This document shows positions 27,225-35,619 of a stretch of DNA of 64,000 nucleotides, piece by piece. The position numbers were made by a program, and so were the translations under genes. The notes under the pieces were generated by a model. The model made no database searches and was not told where the DNA came from. It was given only the letters and a program-made list of their open reading frames with translations. Origin of the DNA: Streptomyces spongiicola (lineage in GTDB: Bacteria > Actinomycetota > Actinomycetes > Streptomycetales > Streptomycetaceae). The stretch is from positions 3,491,001 to 3,555,000 of the forward strand of contig NZ_CP029254.1 in NCBI RefSeq assembly GCF_003122365.1, written 5' to 3'. Within the stretch, counting starts at the first letter, position 1. The number at the start of each line of letters is the position of its first letter.

Positions 27225-27326
27225 GGCGGCTCCTCCTCATCCCCCAGTGTCCCCGCCGGCCTGTCGGGTCCGCGTGAGGACGTGGGTACCACGGGGCGGG
27301 ATCCCGCCCCGCGGTGCCCACGTCCG

Positions 27327-28046
27327 CTACTCCTCGCCGGCCAGCGTCAGCGTCCTCAGCTTCCGCCCGGCGTATCCCGTCGCCAGCAGCGTCACCCCGG
27401 CGAGCAGCGCCACCGCGAGCGGCAGGCCCACATCGGAGGTGATCATCCCCTCGCCCCCGATCCGCTCGGCCAGGGCCAGTGACCACTGCTGCACGCTGAG
27501 CGTCCGCGCCCCGGGGACGAGGCTGCCGAAGAGCGTCTCCCATACCAGGGCGTAGACGAGACCGATCACGACCGCGTGCCGGCTGACCGTGCCGAGCAGC
27601 AGGAACAGCGCGGCGTAGGCGATCGACGCGACCAGTGCCGCGACCGTGTAGGCCACCGCGATCTGCTGCCCGTTGCCGTTGAGGATGTATCCCGCGACGA
27701 GCGTCGGGACCGCGGAGAACACCATCGTCACGGCGATCGCCACGACCAGCTTGGTGACGACGATCACCGGCCGCTTCACCGGCTTCGCCAGCAGATAGAC
27801 GATCGAACCGTCGTCGATCTCGGGACCGATCGCCCCCGTTCCGGCGATCACGCCGATCAGCGGCACCATCGTGGCGATGGCGAATCCGCCCAGCACGCCG
27901 GCGGCCATCTGGTCGTCAGCGCCGTTGAAGGCCCTCACCCCGGCCGCGATGAGCAGCAGCAGGGCGGGGAGGACGAGGAGGATCGCCGCGCGGCGCCGGC
28001 CGAGGAGGGCCCGGTAGGTGAGCCGGGCGACTGTCGGGTCGTACAT
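27327..28046 (-). CDS. ABC transporter permease
   Basis: 239-residue membrane protein of the ABC-2 type with six hydrophobic segments: AAILLVLPALLLLIAAGV (about 19-36), GFAIATMVPLIGVIAGTGAI (about 54-73), VVTKLVVAIAVTMVFSAVPTLVAGYIL (about 96-122), AYTVAALVASIAYAALFLLLG (about 131-151), HAVVIGLVYALVWETLFGSL and a last one near 210-228. The IGPEIDDGSIVYLLAKPVKR loop is typical of ABC-2 permeases. It is the last gene of a four-gene run ATPase-permease-ATPase-permease; the preceding ATPase ends 14 bp upstream. Likely an efflux half-transporter; the substrate is unknown. Confidence 0.88.
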   Translation of the reverse strand: MYDPTVARLTYRALLGRRRAAILLVLPALLLLIAAGVRAFNGADDQMAAGVLGGFAIATMVPLIGVIAGTGAIGPEIDDGSIVYLLAKPVKRPVIVVTKLVVAIAVTMVFSAVPTLVAGYILNGNGQQIAVAYTVAALVASIAYAALFLLLGTVSRHAVVIGLVYALVWETLFGSLVPGARTLSVQQWSLALAERIGGEGMITSDVGLPLAVALLAGVTLLATGYAGRKLRTLTLAGEE

Positions 28047-28060
28047 GTCGTTGGCTCCTT

Positions 28061-28981
28061 TCAGGCCGCTACGAGGTAGGAGAAGACCGATTCGAGGGAC
28101 TCGTCGGACGGTGAGACCGTGAGCAGCCGGATCGAGTGGTCACGGGCCACCCTCGGCAGGAGCCGGGTGAACCGGCCGAAGTCGACCGCCTGGACGTGCA
28201 GCGCGCCTTCCCCTCCTTCCTGGAGGTCCACCTCGATGCCGGCGGTCGACGGGTCCGCGATGAGCGCGGCGGCGAGCGCGCGGTCGTCGCTGGATCGCAC
28301 CAGATAGCGATGCGGCCGGTCCGTCATCAGCCGGCGGATCCTGCGGAAGTCGCCGCTCGCGGCGTGCCGTCCCGCGACGATCACCTCGATGTGGGAGGCG
28401 AGCTGCTCGACCTCCTCCAGGATGTGGGAGGAGAACAGGACCGTGCGTCCCTCGCCTCCCATGCGCCGGAGCAGGTCCATGAGCTGCATCCGCTGGCGCG
28501 GGTCCATCCCGTTGAACGGCTCGTCGAGCAGCAGCACGTCCGGCTCGTGCACCAGGGCGGAGGCCATCTTGACCCGCTGGCGCATGCCCTTGCTGTATGT
28601 GTCGATCCTGCGGTCCTGCGCGGGCTCCATCTCCACCGTCGCCAGGGCCCGCTGGGCCTCCCCGGCTCCCAGGCCGTGCAGTTCGGCGTTGGCGAGGACG
28701 AACTCCCGCCCCGTGAGGAAGTCGTACATCGCCTCCCGCTCGGGCACGATGCCGATCCGCCGGTAGACGGACTCGTTGCGCCAGATCGCCTCCCCGTCGA
28801 GGGTGACGGTGCCCGTCGAGGGGGCGAGGAAGCCGCCCATCATGTTGATGAGCGTGGACTTGCCGGCCCCGTTGGGCCCGAGGAGTCCGGTGACACCCGG
28901 CCCGATGTCCATGGTCACGTCGTTGACGGCCACCACGTTGCCGAACCAGCGCGAGGCGTGGTCGATGCGGACAGTGGTCAT
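28061..28981 (-). CDS. ABC transporter ATP-binding protein
   Basis: 306-residue ATPase: Walker A GPNGAGKST (about 35-43), Q-loop region GIVPEREAMYDFLTGREF, signature YSKGMRQRVKMA in place of LSGGQ, Walker B VLLLDEPFNGMDP, and switch His in SSHILEEVEQL. A C-terminal domain of about 95 residues follows, common in drug- or lipid-export ATPases. The start at 28981 (MTTVRIDHASRWFG) lies two bases after the upstream permease stop, so the genes are coupled. It probably pairs with the permease at 27327-28046 or forms a four-subunit exporter with both permeases. Confidence 0.92.
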   Translation of the reverse strand: MTTVRIDHASRWFGNVVAVNDVTMDIGPGVTGLLGPNGAGKSTLINMMGGFLAPSTGTVTLDGEAIWRNESVYRRIGIVPEREAMYDFLTGREFVLANAELHGLGAGEAQRALATVEMEPAQDRRIDTYSKGMRQRVKMASALVHEPDVLLLDEPFNGMDPRQRMQLMDLLRRMGGEGRTVLFSSHILEEVEQLASHIEVIVAGRHAASGDFRRIRRLMTDRPHRYLVRSSDDRALAAALIADPSTAGIEVDLQEGGEGALHVQAVDFGRFTRLLPRVARDHSIRLLTVSPSDESLESVFSYLVAA

Positions 28982-28983
28982 GG

Positions 28984-29895
28984 TCAGAGCCCGACCTTCC
29001 GGTAGCGGCGCATCAGGACGCCGTACGAACCTGCGATGAGTGCGAGGACCACCAGCAGATAGACCGCCCCGGTGCCGGTGCCTGGCCCCTGCCCGCCGGG
29101 GAAGGCGGAGGTCGCGCCGAGGAAGGCGGTCTGCACCCCGTCGATCAGGGTGACGGGGGAGAAGAGGCCCAGCCACTGCACGGCGCCCCCGGACCCGGTC
29201 TCGTGGGCGATGGCCTGGACGGTGGACACCGCGCCGTAGGTGATGGTCAGGGTGGCGATGACCGCCGCGACACCGAATCCGCGGCGCGGGGTGAGCGCGG
29301 CCATGACGAGGCCGAGACCGCCGAAGAGGAGGGAGAGGAGCGCCACGGAGACCAGTGCCTGTGCGAAGCCCTTCGTCTGGTCGGCGAGGTCCATCTCCGC
29401 CAGCAGCGAGCCGAGGTAGAGGACCAGCAGCGGGGCGGCGGTCAGCACGAACAGCGCCGAGGCCATCGCACCGAACTTGGCGAGGACGTAGTCGACGCGC
29501 TCGACGGGCCGGGAGAAGTACAGCGGCACGGTCTTGAAGCGCAGGTCCCGTGACACGGTCTGGGGTGCCTGGGCCGCGAGGAAGAGGCCGATGACCGCCT
29601 GGGTGAAGATCGCGTAGCGCGTGTAGTCGAGTGGCAGTTCCTTCATCCCGGTGGCCACCGCGACGGCGACGACGACCGCCGCGGGCACGCACATCACCGC
29701 GAAGAGGATCATCGGCAGCACCTTCGACCGGGCGGAGCGGCCGAGTCCGTAGGCCCCGCGCAGCGACTGCGCGAAGAGCGACCTGCGGGCGTAGGCGCGG
29801 CCGAGCCTCGCGCCGTCGTAGTTGCGGTAGCCGATGTTGTGGATACGGGTGGTCTCGGTGGGCGCCGTCCCCGTGCGGGTTGTCCCGTTGCTCAT
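28984..29895 (-). CDS. ABC transporter permease
   Basis: 303-residue ABC-2 type permease with about six membrane segments, the first at VLPMILFAVMCVPAAVVVAVAVA (about 60-82), then the large loop with VSRDLRFKTVPLYFSRPVERVDYVLAKFGA typical of this family, and the last at AVYLLVVLALIAGSYGVLM. The N-terminal 55 residues are hydrophilic with TRIHNIGYRNYDGARLGR, a pattern common in Streptomyces homologues. ATG 29895 overlaps the preceding ATPase stop by four bases. Expected to form the channel with the ATPase at 29892-30863. Confidence 0.9.
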   Translation of the reverse strand: MSNGTTRTGTAPTETTRIHNIGYRNYDGARLGRAYARRSLFAQSLRGAYGLGRSARSKVLPMILFAVMCVPAAVVVAVAVATGMKELPLDYTRYAIFTQAVIGLFLAAQAPQTVSRDLRFKTVPLYFSRPVERVDYVLAKFGAMASALFVLTAAPLLVLYLGSLLAEMDLADQTKGFAQALVSVALLSLLFGGLGLVMAALTPRRGFGVAAVIATLTITYGAVSTVQAIAHETGSGGAVQWLGLFSPVTLIDGVQTAFLGATSAFPGGQGPGTGTGAVYLLVVLALIAGSYGVLMRRYRKVGL

Positions 29896-30863
29896 CGCGC
29901 GGGCACCTCCATAGGCTGCGGGGCCGTCTCGGGGCGGAAGACCTCGGCGATGTGGTGGCGGCGCTGTTCCATCCGTACGAGGCCGAGGCCCAGGGCGGCC
30001 ACGGTGTCCCGGACGATGTCGTACGTCTCCTCGCCGGCGGCCTCCAGCAGGAGGATGTGACCGGCGCCCGGCAGCCCGTCCTCGACACCCTCGTGCAGGG
30101 CGACTCCGGCGGCCGCGAGCGCCTCGCGCAGTGCCGCCGTGCCGTCCGGGTGGGTGTCGGTGTCGGTGACCTCGACCGCCAGGGTCGCGGTCGTCCTGGT
30201 GAAGTCGCTGGTGGAGCTGGAGCGCAGCAGCCTCCCGCCGTCGACGACCACGACGTGGTCGCAGGTGCGCTCGAGTTCGCCGAGGAGATGCGAGGTGACC
30301 AGGACCGAGATGCCGAAGTCGGTGTGCACGCGGCGGATCAGGCCGAGCATCTCGTCGCGGCCGACCGGGTCGAGGCCGTTGGTGGGCTCGTCCAGCAGCA
30401 CCAGCCGCGGGTCGTGCACCAGGGCCTGGGCGAGCTTCACGCGCTGCTTCATGCCGGTCGAGTAGCCGCCGATGGGGCGGTACCGCTCCTCGTAGAGGCC
30501 GACGTGGCGCAGCGTGTCCGCGGTGCGCTCGCGTGCCGCGGTCGGCGGCAGTCCGGACATGCGCGCCATGTGGACGACGAACTCGGTCGCCGAGACGTCC
30601 GGTGGCAGGCAGTCGTGCTCGGGCATATAGCCGACGTGCTCGCGGATGGCGGCACCGGAGGTGGCGACGTCGAGGCCGAGCACCTCGGCACGGCCTTCCG
30701 TGGCGGGGGACAGACCCAGCAGGATCTTGATCAGTGTGGACTTGCCGGCCCCGTTGGCACCCACGAGTCCGGTCACGCCGGGCCCGATGTCCAGGGAGAG
30801 CCGGTCAAGCGCGGTCACCCGGGGGAACCGCTTGCTCAGGCTTTCGGTCACGATCACAGTCAC
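29892..30863 (-). CDS. ABC transporter ATP-binding protein, first gene of the operon
   Basis: 323-residue ATPase: Walker A GANGAGKST (about 37-45), GYMPEHDCLPPDVSATEFV around the Q-loop, signature YSTGMKQRVKLA, Walker B LVLLDEPTNGLDP, switch His in TSHLLGELERTCDHV, and a C-terminal domain of about 100 residues. It heads the ATPase-permease-ATPase-permease operon (30863 to 27327), all with overlaps or spacers of a few bases. The start MTVIVTESLSKRFP follows a short GC-rich spacer; the promoter must lie in 30864-31117. Divergent from the M24 peptidase gene. Confidence 0.92.
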   Translation of the reverse strand: MTVIVTESLSKRFPRVTALDRLSLDIGPGVTGLVGANGAGKSTLIKILLGLSPATEGRAEVLGLDVATSGAAIREHVGYMPEHDCLPPDVSATEFVVHMARMSGLPPTAARERTADTLRHVGLYEERYRPIGGYSTGMKQRVKLAQALVHDPRLVLLDEPTNGLDPVGRDEMLGLIRRVHTDFGISVLVTSHLLGELERTCDHVVVVDGGRLLRSSSTSDFTRTTATLAVEVTDTDTHPDGTAALREALAAAGVALHEGVEDGLPGAGHILLLEAAGEETYDIVRDTVAALGLGLVRMEQRRHHIAEVFRPETAPQPMEVPAR

Positions 30864-31117
30864 GCCTCGACGGTAGTGGTGCTCACCACACCGGGCGTCA
30901 GCCCTGGCGGCTGGTTCCGCCTCAGTCTCGAGGTGTACGGACCCGTAGGGGGCGGCGCCGCAGGAGGAGGCGCGCGGTCCGCCGGTGGTCGTCCACAGGC
31001 GGCTTCGGGGCTCTTGACGCAGCCGTCGGGCATTGTCACATTCATCAGTGTCACGTTACGGGCACGTACCGTGCACACCCAGGGACGTACCGCGTCGGAT
31101 CCGGACGGGACGGTGGC

Positions 31118-31999
31118 ATGACCTCGGCAGTGGCGAGCGTACGAACGGCGGAGCTGCGGGGGTTCCGGGACGTGCAGCGCCTGGCCTACGAGTGCGCGGA
31201 GGCGGTCGCTGCCCAGCTGAGGCCGGGGGTGACCGAGCGGGAGGCGGCCCGGATGCAGCGCCGCTGGCTGCACGGCCGCGGGGTGCGGGACTGGTTCCAT
31301 CCGCCCTTCGCCTGGTTCGGCGACCGCACGGCGTTCGCGGGCTTCCGGACACCGCTGCGGTTCCTTCCCTCCGACCGGAGGCTGGAGCCGGGTATGCCCT
31401 TCATCCTCGACATGGCGCCGGTTCGCCACGGCTTCACCGCCGACGCCGGCTATTCGGGCTGCCTCGGGCCGCACCCCCTGCACGACCGGCTCCTCGCGGA
31501 CCTCCGGGCACACCGGGACCTCGTGCTGCGCGGGATGCGCGAGCGCCGCTCGCCGAAGGGGATCCACGAGGACGTGCACCGCCTGATGGTGCGCCAGGGC
31601 TACACCGGCCGGCACCGGGCGCACCCCTTCGGCGTCGTCGCGCGCAGGGCCGGCCGGGCGGGGCGGCGCCGGACCCGGGCGCCGCTCGGGTCCGGCACGC
31701 TGCTCGGGTCCGGCACGCTGCTCGGGTCCGGCACTCAGCCGTTGAGGGGCCTGGCGGACCACGCGCTGCACGGCCGCCGCGACGGCGGGTCGCCCCCGTG
31801 GTCGCCGTACCGCCTCCCGGACCATCCGCCGGGGCCGGGACTCTGGGCCGTGGAGCCCCATCTCGGCTTCCACGGGACGGGCGCGAAGTTCGGGGAGATC
31901 CTGGTGGTCACGGACTCGGAGGACCGGGAGCAGAGGGCGTTCTGGCTGGACGACGAACTGCCGCACGTGCGGCGCTGGGCCGAGGAGGATGCGGCATGA
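31118..31999 (+). CDS. M24 family metallopeptidase
   Basis: 293-residue pita-bread peptidase lacking the creatinase N-terminal domain. Candidate metal ligands are Asp in FILDMAPV, Asp in FTADAGYSG, His in RHRAHPFGVV, Glu in AVEPHLGF and Glu in FGEILVVT. A low-complexity loop (about 185-210) holds three LGSGTL repeats, absent from normal homologues. ATG 31118 follows GGACGGTGGC, a weak ribosome-binding site. Its last four bases are shared with the ATG of the next gene (ATGA), which suggests translational coupling and joint function. Specificity for aminopeptidase or another substrate cannot be told. Confidence 0.82.
   Translation: MTSAVASVRTAELRGFRDVQRLAYECAEAVAAQLRPGVTEREAARMQRRWLHGRGVRDWFHPPFAWFGDRTAFAGFRTPLRFLPSDRRLEPGMPFILDMAPVRHGFTADAGYSGCLGPHPLHDRLLADLRAHRDLVLRGMRERRSPKGIHEDVHRLMVRQGYTGRHRAHPFGVVARRAGRAGRRRTRAPLGSGTLLGSGTLLGSGTQPLRGLADHALHGRRDGGSPPWSPYRLPDHPPGPGLWAVEPHLGFHGTGAKFGEILVVTDSEDREQRAFWLDDELPHVRRWAEEDAA
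31684..31737 (+). repeat. three 18-bp tandem repeats in the M24 gene
   Basis: Units start at 31684, 31702 and 31720 (third complete for 15 bases). They encode LGSGTL repeats and keep the frame, lengthening a loop between the catalytic His and the first metal Glu. Confidence 0.9.
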
Positions 32000-33780
32000 G
32001 CACGGGGATCGAGGGGGCGCGCGAGCGGCGGGTGCGCACCGGCGGGGTCGAGCTGTGCGTGGCGGAACTGGGTGACGCGCGGCAGCCGGCCGTCGTGCTG
32101 GTGCACGGCTACCCGGACAGCAAGGAGGTGTGGTCCGAGGTCGCGTCCCGGCTGGCGGCCCGGTTCCATGTGGTGCTGTACGACGTCCGGGGCCACGGCC
32201 GCTCCACGGCCCCGGTGCCGCTGCGCGGGGGCTTCACCCTGGAGAAGCTGACTGACGACTTCCTGGCGGTGGCGGACGCGGTCAGCCCGGACCGGCCGGT
32301 CCACCTGGTCGGCCACGACTGGGGTTCGGTGCAGTCCTGGGAGTTCGCCACGGTGCGGCGGACCGAGGGGCGGATCGCCTCGTTCACCTCCGTCTCGGGC
32401 CCGTCGCTCGACCACCTGGGCCACTGGATCAGGAAACGCGCGGCCCGGCCCACCCCGCGCCGGGTGGCCCAGCTCCTCGGCCAGGGCGCGAGATCCTGGT
32501 ACGTCTCCGCGCTGCACCTTCCGGCGCTGCCCGAGCTGGCCTGGCGGGGGCCGCTGGGCCGGCGGTGGCCCGGGCTCCTGGAGCGGGTGGAGAAGGTGCC
32601 GGCCGGTGACTACCCGACCGCGTCGCTGCCCTCGGACGCGGCGCACGGAGCCTGGCTCTACCGGGACAACGTCCGCTTCCGCCTGGCGCACCCCCGCTCC
32701 GACGCGTACGCGCATGTGCCCGTGCAGCTGATCACGCCCACCGGAGACAGGTTCCTGTCCGCGCGGCTCTACGACGATCTGGCGCTGTGGGCCCCGCGCC
32801 TGGAGCGCCGCACGCTTCCGGCCAAGCACTGGGTGCCCCGCACCCGACCCGACCAACTCGCCTCATGGATCTCCGGGTTCGTGACCGCCCATGAGGAGGC
32901 GAGCGCCTCCGGCGGTTACCGGCCCGTGTCCGCGTCAGGGGCTCGGGGGCCGTACGCGGAGCGGTTCGGCGGGCAGTTGGTGCTGGTGACGGGAGCGGCG
33001 GGCGGCATCGGCCGGGCGACGGCCTTCGCCTTCGCCGAGGCCGGTGCACGTGTGGTCGCGGTGGACCGGGACGGCGAGGGCGCTGCCAGGACGGCCGAGA
33101 TGGCGCGGCTGATCGGCGCTCCCGGGGCATGGGCGGAGACCGTCGACGTGGCCGACGAGGCGGCGATGGAGAAGCTCGCCGAGAAGGTCGCGGGCGAGCA
33201 CGGCGTGGTGGACGTGCTCGTGAACAACGCGGGCACAGGCCTCTCCGGTCCGTTCCTGGACACCACAACCGACGACTGGCGCAGGGTGCTCGACGTCAAT
33301 CTGTGGGGGGTCGTGCACGGCTGCCGGCTCTTCGGCGGGCAGATGGCCGAGCGGGGCCAGGGCGGCCATATCGTCAACACGGCCTCCGCGGCCGCCTACC
33401 AGCCGTCCAGGATCCTGCCCGCCTACGCGACCTCGAAGGCCGCGGTCCTGATGCTGAGCGAGTGCCTGCGTGCGGAGCTGGCCGGGCGGGGCATCGGCGT
33501 CTCGGCGGTCTGCCCCGGCATCGTGAACACCGGCATCACCGCCACGGCCCGCTTCGCCGGAGTCTCCGGGGAGGAGGAGAAGCGCCGGCGGCGGAGGGCG
33601 TCGAAGCTGTACGCGATGCGCAACTACCCACCGGAGAAGGTCGCCGGGGCGATCCTGCGCGCCGTCCTGGACGACCGGGCGGTGGTGCCGGTCACCCCGG
33701 AGGCCCGTGGTGCCCGGCTGCTGTCCCGGCTCATGCCCGGCGCACTGCGGGCGATAGCCCGGTTGGAACCTCCGCTGTGA
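31996..33780 (+). CDS. EphD-like epoxide hydrolase / short-chain dehydrogenase fusion
   Basis: 594-residue two-domain enzyme. Residues 1-300 form an alpha/beta hydrolase with HGYPD (37-41, oxyanion hole) and HDWGS (107-111), whose Asp108 is an epoxide-hydrolase-type nucleophile; the acid Asp may be in TGDRF and the base His in AKHWVP. From about 325 an SDR domain has TGAAGGIG, NNAG, Ser in NTASAAAYQ and YATSK (about 477-481). The arrangement and length match mycobacterial EphD, which acts on lipid metabolism. Here the substrate is unknown, perhaps a fatty or xenobiotic epoxide. ATG 31996 overlaps the M24 stop and has GAGGAGGA upstream. Confidence 0.9.
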   Translation: MSTGIEGARERRVRTGGVELCVAELGDARQPAVVLVHGYPDSKEVWSEVASRLAARFHVVLYDVRGHGRSTAPVPLRGGFTLEKLTDDFLAVADAVSPDRPVHLVGHDWGSVQSWEFATVRRTEGRIASFTSVSGPSLDHLGHWIRKRAARPTPRRVAQLLGQGARSWYVSALHLPALPELAWRGPLGRRWPGLLERVEKVPAGDYPTASLPSDAAHGAWLYRDNVRFRLAHPRSDAYAHVPVQLITPTGDRFLSARLYDDLALWAPRLERRTLPAKHWVPRTRPDQLASWISGFVTAHEEASASGGYRPVSASGARGPYAERFGGQLVLVTGAAGGIGRATAFAFAEAGARVVAVDRDGEGAARTAEMARLIGAPGAWAETVDVADEAAMEKLAEKVAGEHGVVDVLVNNAGTGLSGPFLDTTTDDWRRVLDVNLWGVVHGCRLFGGQMAERGQGGHIVNTASAAAYQPSRILPAYATSKAAVLMLSECLRAELAGRGIGVSAVCPGIVNTGITATARFAGVSGEEEKRRRRRASKLYAMRNYPPEKVAGAILRAVLDDRAVVPVTPEARGARLLSRLMPGALRAIARLEPPL

Positions 33781-33860
33781 GCGGTCACGATGCGATCGCG
33801 CCGCGTCGGCCCCCGGGCCGGGGCGCCCATCGGGTACGGCCCCGGCCGGTGCGGTTGCCG

Positions 33861-33900
33861 TGTCGTGTCGTGTCGTGTCGTGTCGTGTCGTGTCGTGTCG
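33861..33900 (+). repeat. pentanucleotide microsatellite (TGTCG)8
   Basis: Eight perfect copies of TGTCG end 20 bases before the MerR-type gene's GTG start, directly upstream of its GAGGAG ribosome-binding site. Unit number could change by slippage and alter promoter or leader spacing. It also lies 80 bp past the stop of the EphD-like gene. Confidence 0.95.
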
Positions 33901-33919
33901 TAAGCAGTGAGGAGCGGCC

Positions 33920-34861
33920 GTGTCCGGGACGCCATCGGTGGAGTACCGGATCGAGGACCTCGCCCATCGGAGCGGGGCGACGGTCCGGACGATCCGCGCC
34001 TACCAGGACCGCGGGCTGCTGCCCAGACCGGCGCGGCGCGGCAGGTCCAACGTGTACGGGGAGTCCCATCTGGCCAGGCTGCGCCAGATCGCGGACCTCC
34101 TCGACCGCGGGTACACCCTTGCGTCGATCAGGGAACTCCTGGATGCCTGGGACGCGGGGCGGGGTCTGGGCGGGGTGCTGGGACTCGTCGCCGAGGTGCA
34201 CGGCCCATGGACCGACGAGAAGGCCGACCGGGTCAGCCGGGCCGAACTGGAAGCGGCCTTCGGGGGCGAGCCCGACGAGGGGGCGATCACCGAGGCGGTG
34301 GAACTCGGTGTGCTGGAGCGTGTTCCCGGCAGGGACGACGAGTTTCTGGTGCGGAGCCCCCAGGAGCTGGCCGTGGCGGCGGAGTTGTACACCGCCGGGG
34401 TGCCGCTTGGGGCCATCACCGGCCAGCTGAGGGAACTTCGCGGACAGGTGGAACATATCGCCTCGAGTTTCCTGGAGTTCACCACCCGCCATGTCTTCGC
34501 GCGCTATCTCGGCCATCGGCCGCCGACGGACGCGGAGGCGGTGGAGGCGGCGTCGATGGTGCGGCGGCTGCGGCCACTCGCCCGGCAGACCGTCGACGCC
34601 GAACTGGCGCGCGCCATGAGCCTTCTGGCCACGCGGCACCTGCGGTACCACCTCGGCGCCGAGAGCCCGCCTGCAGTCGAGGGCGGCCGGCGCCGGATCG
34701 CTCTTCCCGGGGAGACGGTTGCCGCCGTGGAGAGCCTTGTTGGCCCCGAGCACACCGCGCCGTTCATCGCCGCTGCCGCTGAACGGGAGCTGCGGAAAAG
34801 AACATTGGACGCAATGGTCACAAAAGTGGGCAATGCAGGCATTGTTGATCAAAACAGCTGA
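33920..34861 (+). CDS. MerR family transcriptional regulator
   Basis: 313-residue regulator. An N-terminal winged-helix MerR domain (about 8-75) starts YRIEDLAHRSGATVRTIRAYQDRGLLPRP and is followed by the LARLRQIADLLDRGYTLASIRELLD helix. The remaining 230 residues are helical and larger than in metal-sensing MerR proteins, with no Cys, which suggests binding of a small organic ligand. The GTG at 33920 has GAGGAG six bases upstream. Expression may depend on the (TGTCG)8 tract just upstream. Its targets may include the preceding coupled genes, but no MerR-type dyad was identified. Confidence 0.87.
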   Translation: MSGTPSVEYRIEDLAHRSGATVRTIRAYQDRGLLPRPARRGRSNVYGESHLARLRQIADLLDRGYTLASIRELLDAWDAGRGLGGVLGLVAEVHGPWTDEKADRVSRAELEAAFGGEPDEGAITEAVELGVLERVPGRDDEFLVRSPQELAVAAELYTAGVPLGAITGQLRELRGQVEHIASSFLEFTTRHVFARYLGHRPPTDAEAVEAASMVRRLRPLARQTVDAELARAMSLLATRHLRYHLGAESPPAVEGGRRRIALPGETVAAVESLVGPEHTAPFIAAAAERELRKRTLDAMVTKVGNAGIVDQNS

Positions 34862-34873
34862 ATAGCCGCACAG

Positions 34874-34927
34874 TTGTCCACAGATTTGCCAATTCACCTG
34901 TGGATAAGTCGCGTTGGTTGTGGATCA
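34874..34927. promoter_or_regulatory. second DnaA-box cluster
   Basis: TTGTCCACA at 34874-34882 (perfect, + strand), TGTGGATAA at 34899-34907 (inverse TTATCCACA) and TGTGGATCA at 34919-34927 (one mismatch) occur in 54 bp just after the MerR gene. Local DNA is AT-richer than its surroundings. Confidence 0.65.
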
Positions 34928-35619
34928 AACATTCCGGAGCCTTTCACCCGGACGAATTCCGCGTGGCGGCGAGCCGCCCTCCGGCGGCACTCTGAGGGCA
35001 CGCACGGCCGCCGCACCGCAAAGGCGCCGAAGCACCTCGCGAGACACCTCCGGCATCAGCCGGAGCGCATCGGGATCGCCCTGGACGCCACGGCCGGGTC
35101 ACGATCGGGGGGCTGCTCCGAGCCGCGGCCGCGAACGGCGGGCTGACGGTGCGGGCACCCGGCAGGGAGATCCGGGGCGCAGGTGCAGCCGAACACGGCC
35201 CGTCTCCCGCCGTGTCGTCGGCGGCGTGGGTCCGGGTGGGGCGCGGCCGCAGTACCCCGGCCGGGGCGGCGTGGGTCCGGGTTCGGCCGCAGTCCCCCGG
35301 CCGGGTGGGCACCCGCTCCGGGGCGCAGGTGCAAGGGCGGGCACGCGTCCGCCCTGCAGCGGCGCGCATCGCAGACGTCCCAGGACGCCCGCGGCGGGCA
35401 TCGGGGAGACCGGGCGGTCCGGCTCCCGGGGTCAGCAGCTGCCCGGGGCCGGCCCCATCTGCACCATGCCGGGCCGGTCGGGGCCGCACAGGGGACAGTC
35501 CGCGGCCCCGGCTCTCTGCGGGATCTCGTGCGATTCCACGTCAACCGTGCGTGCCAGGAAACACGGCGTCGGCACGTGGTGGCTGCCGGGGCCCGGCCTT
35601 CCTTCCGGCAGCGCAGCCG
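34928..35619. other. gene-free stretch
   Basis: About 690 bp without a supported gene. A GCGGCGTGGGTCCGGG direct repeat at 35221-35236 and 35267-35282 is part of a longer imperfect 46-bp duplication with CGGCCGCAGT and CCCCGGCCGG blocks. Frames on both strands are Arg/Pro-rich and lack start signals. Confidence 0.5.
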
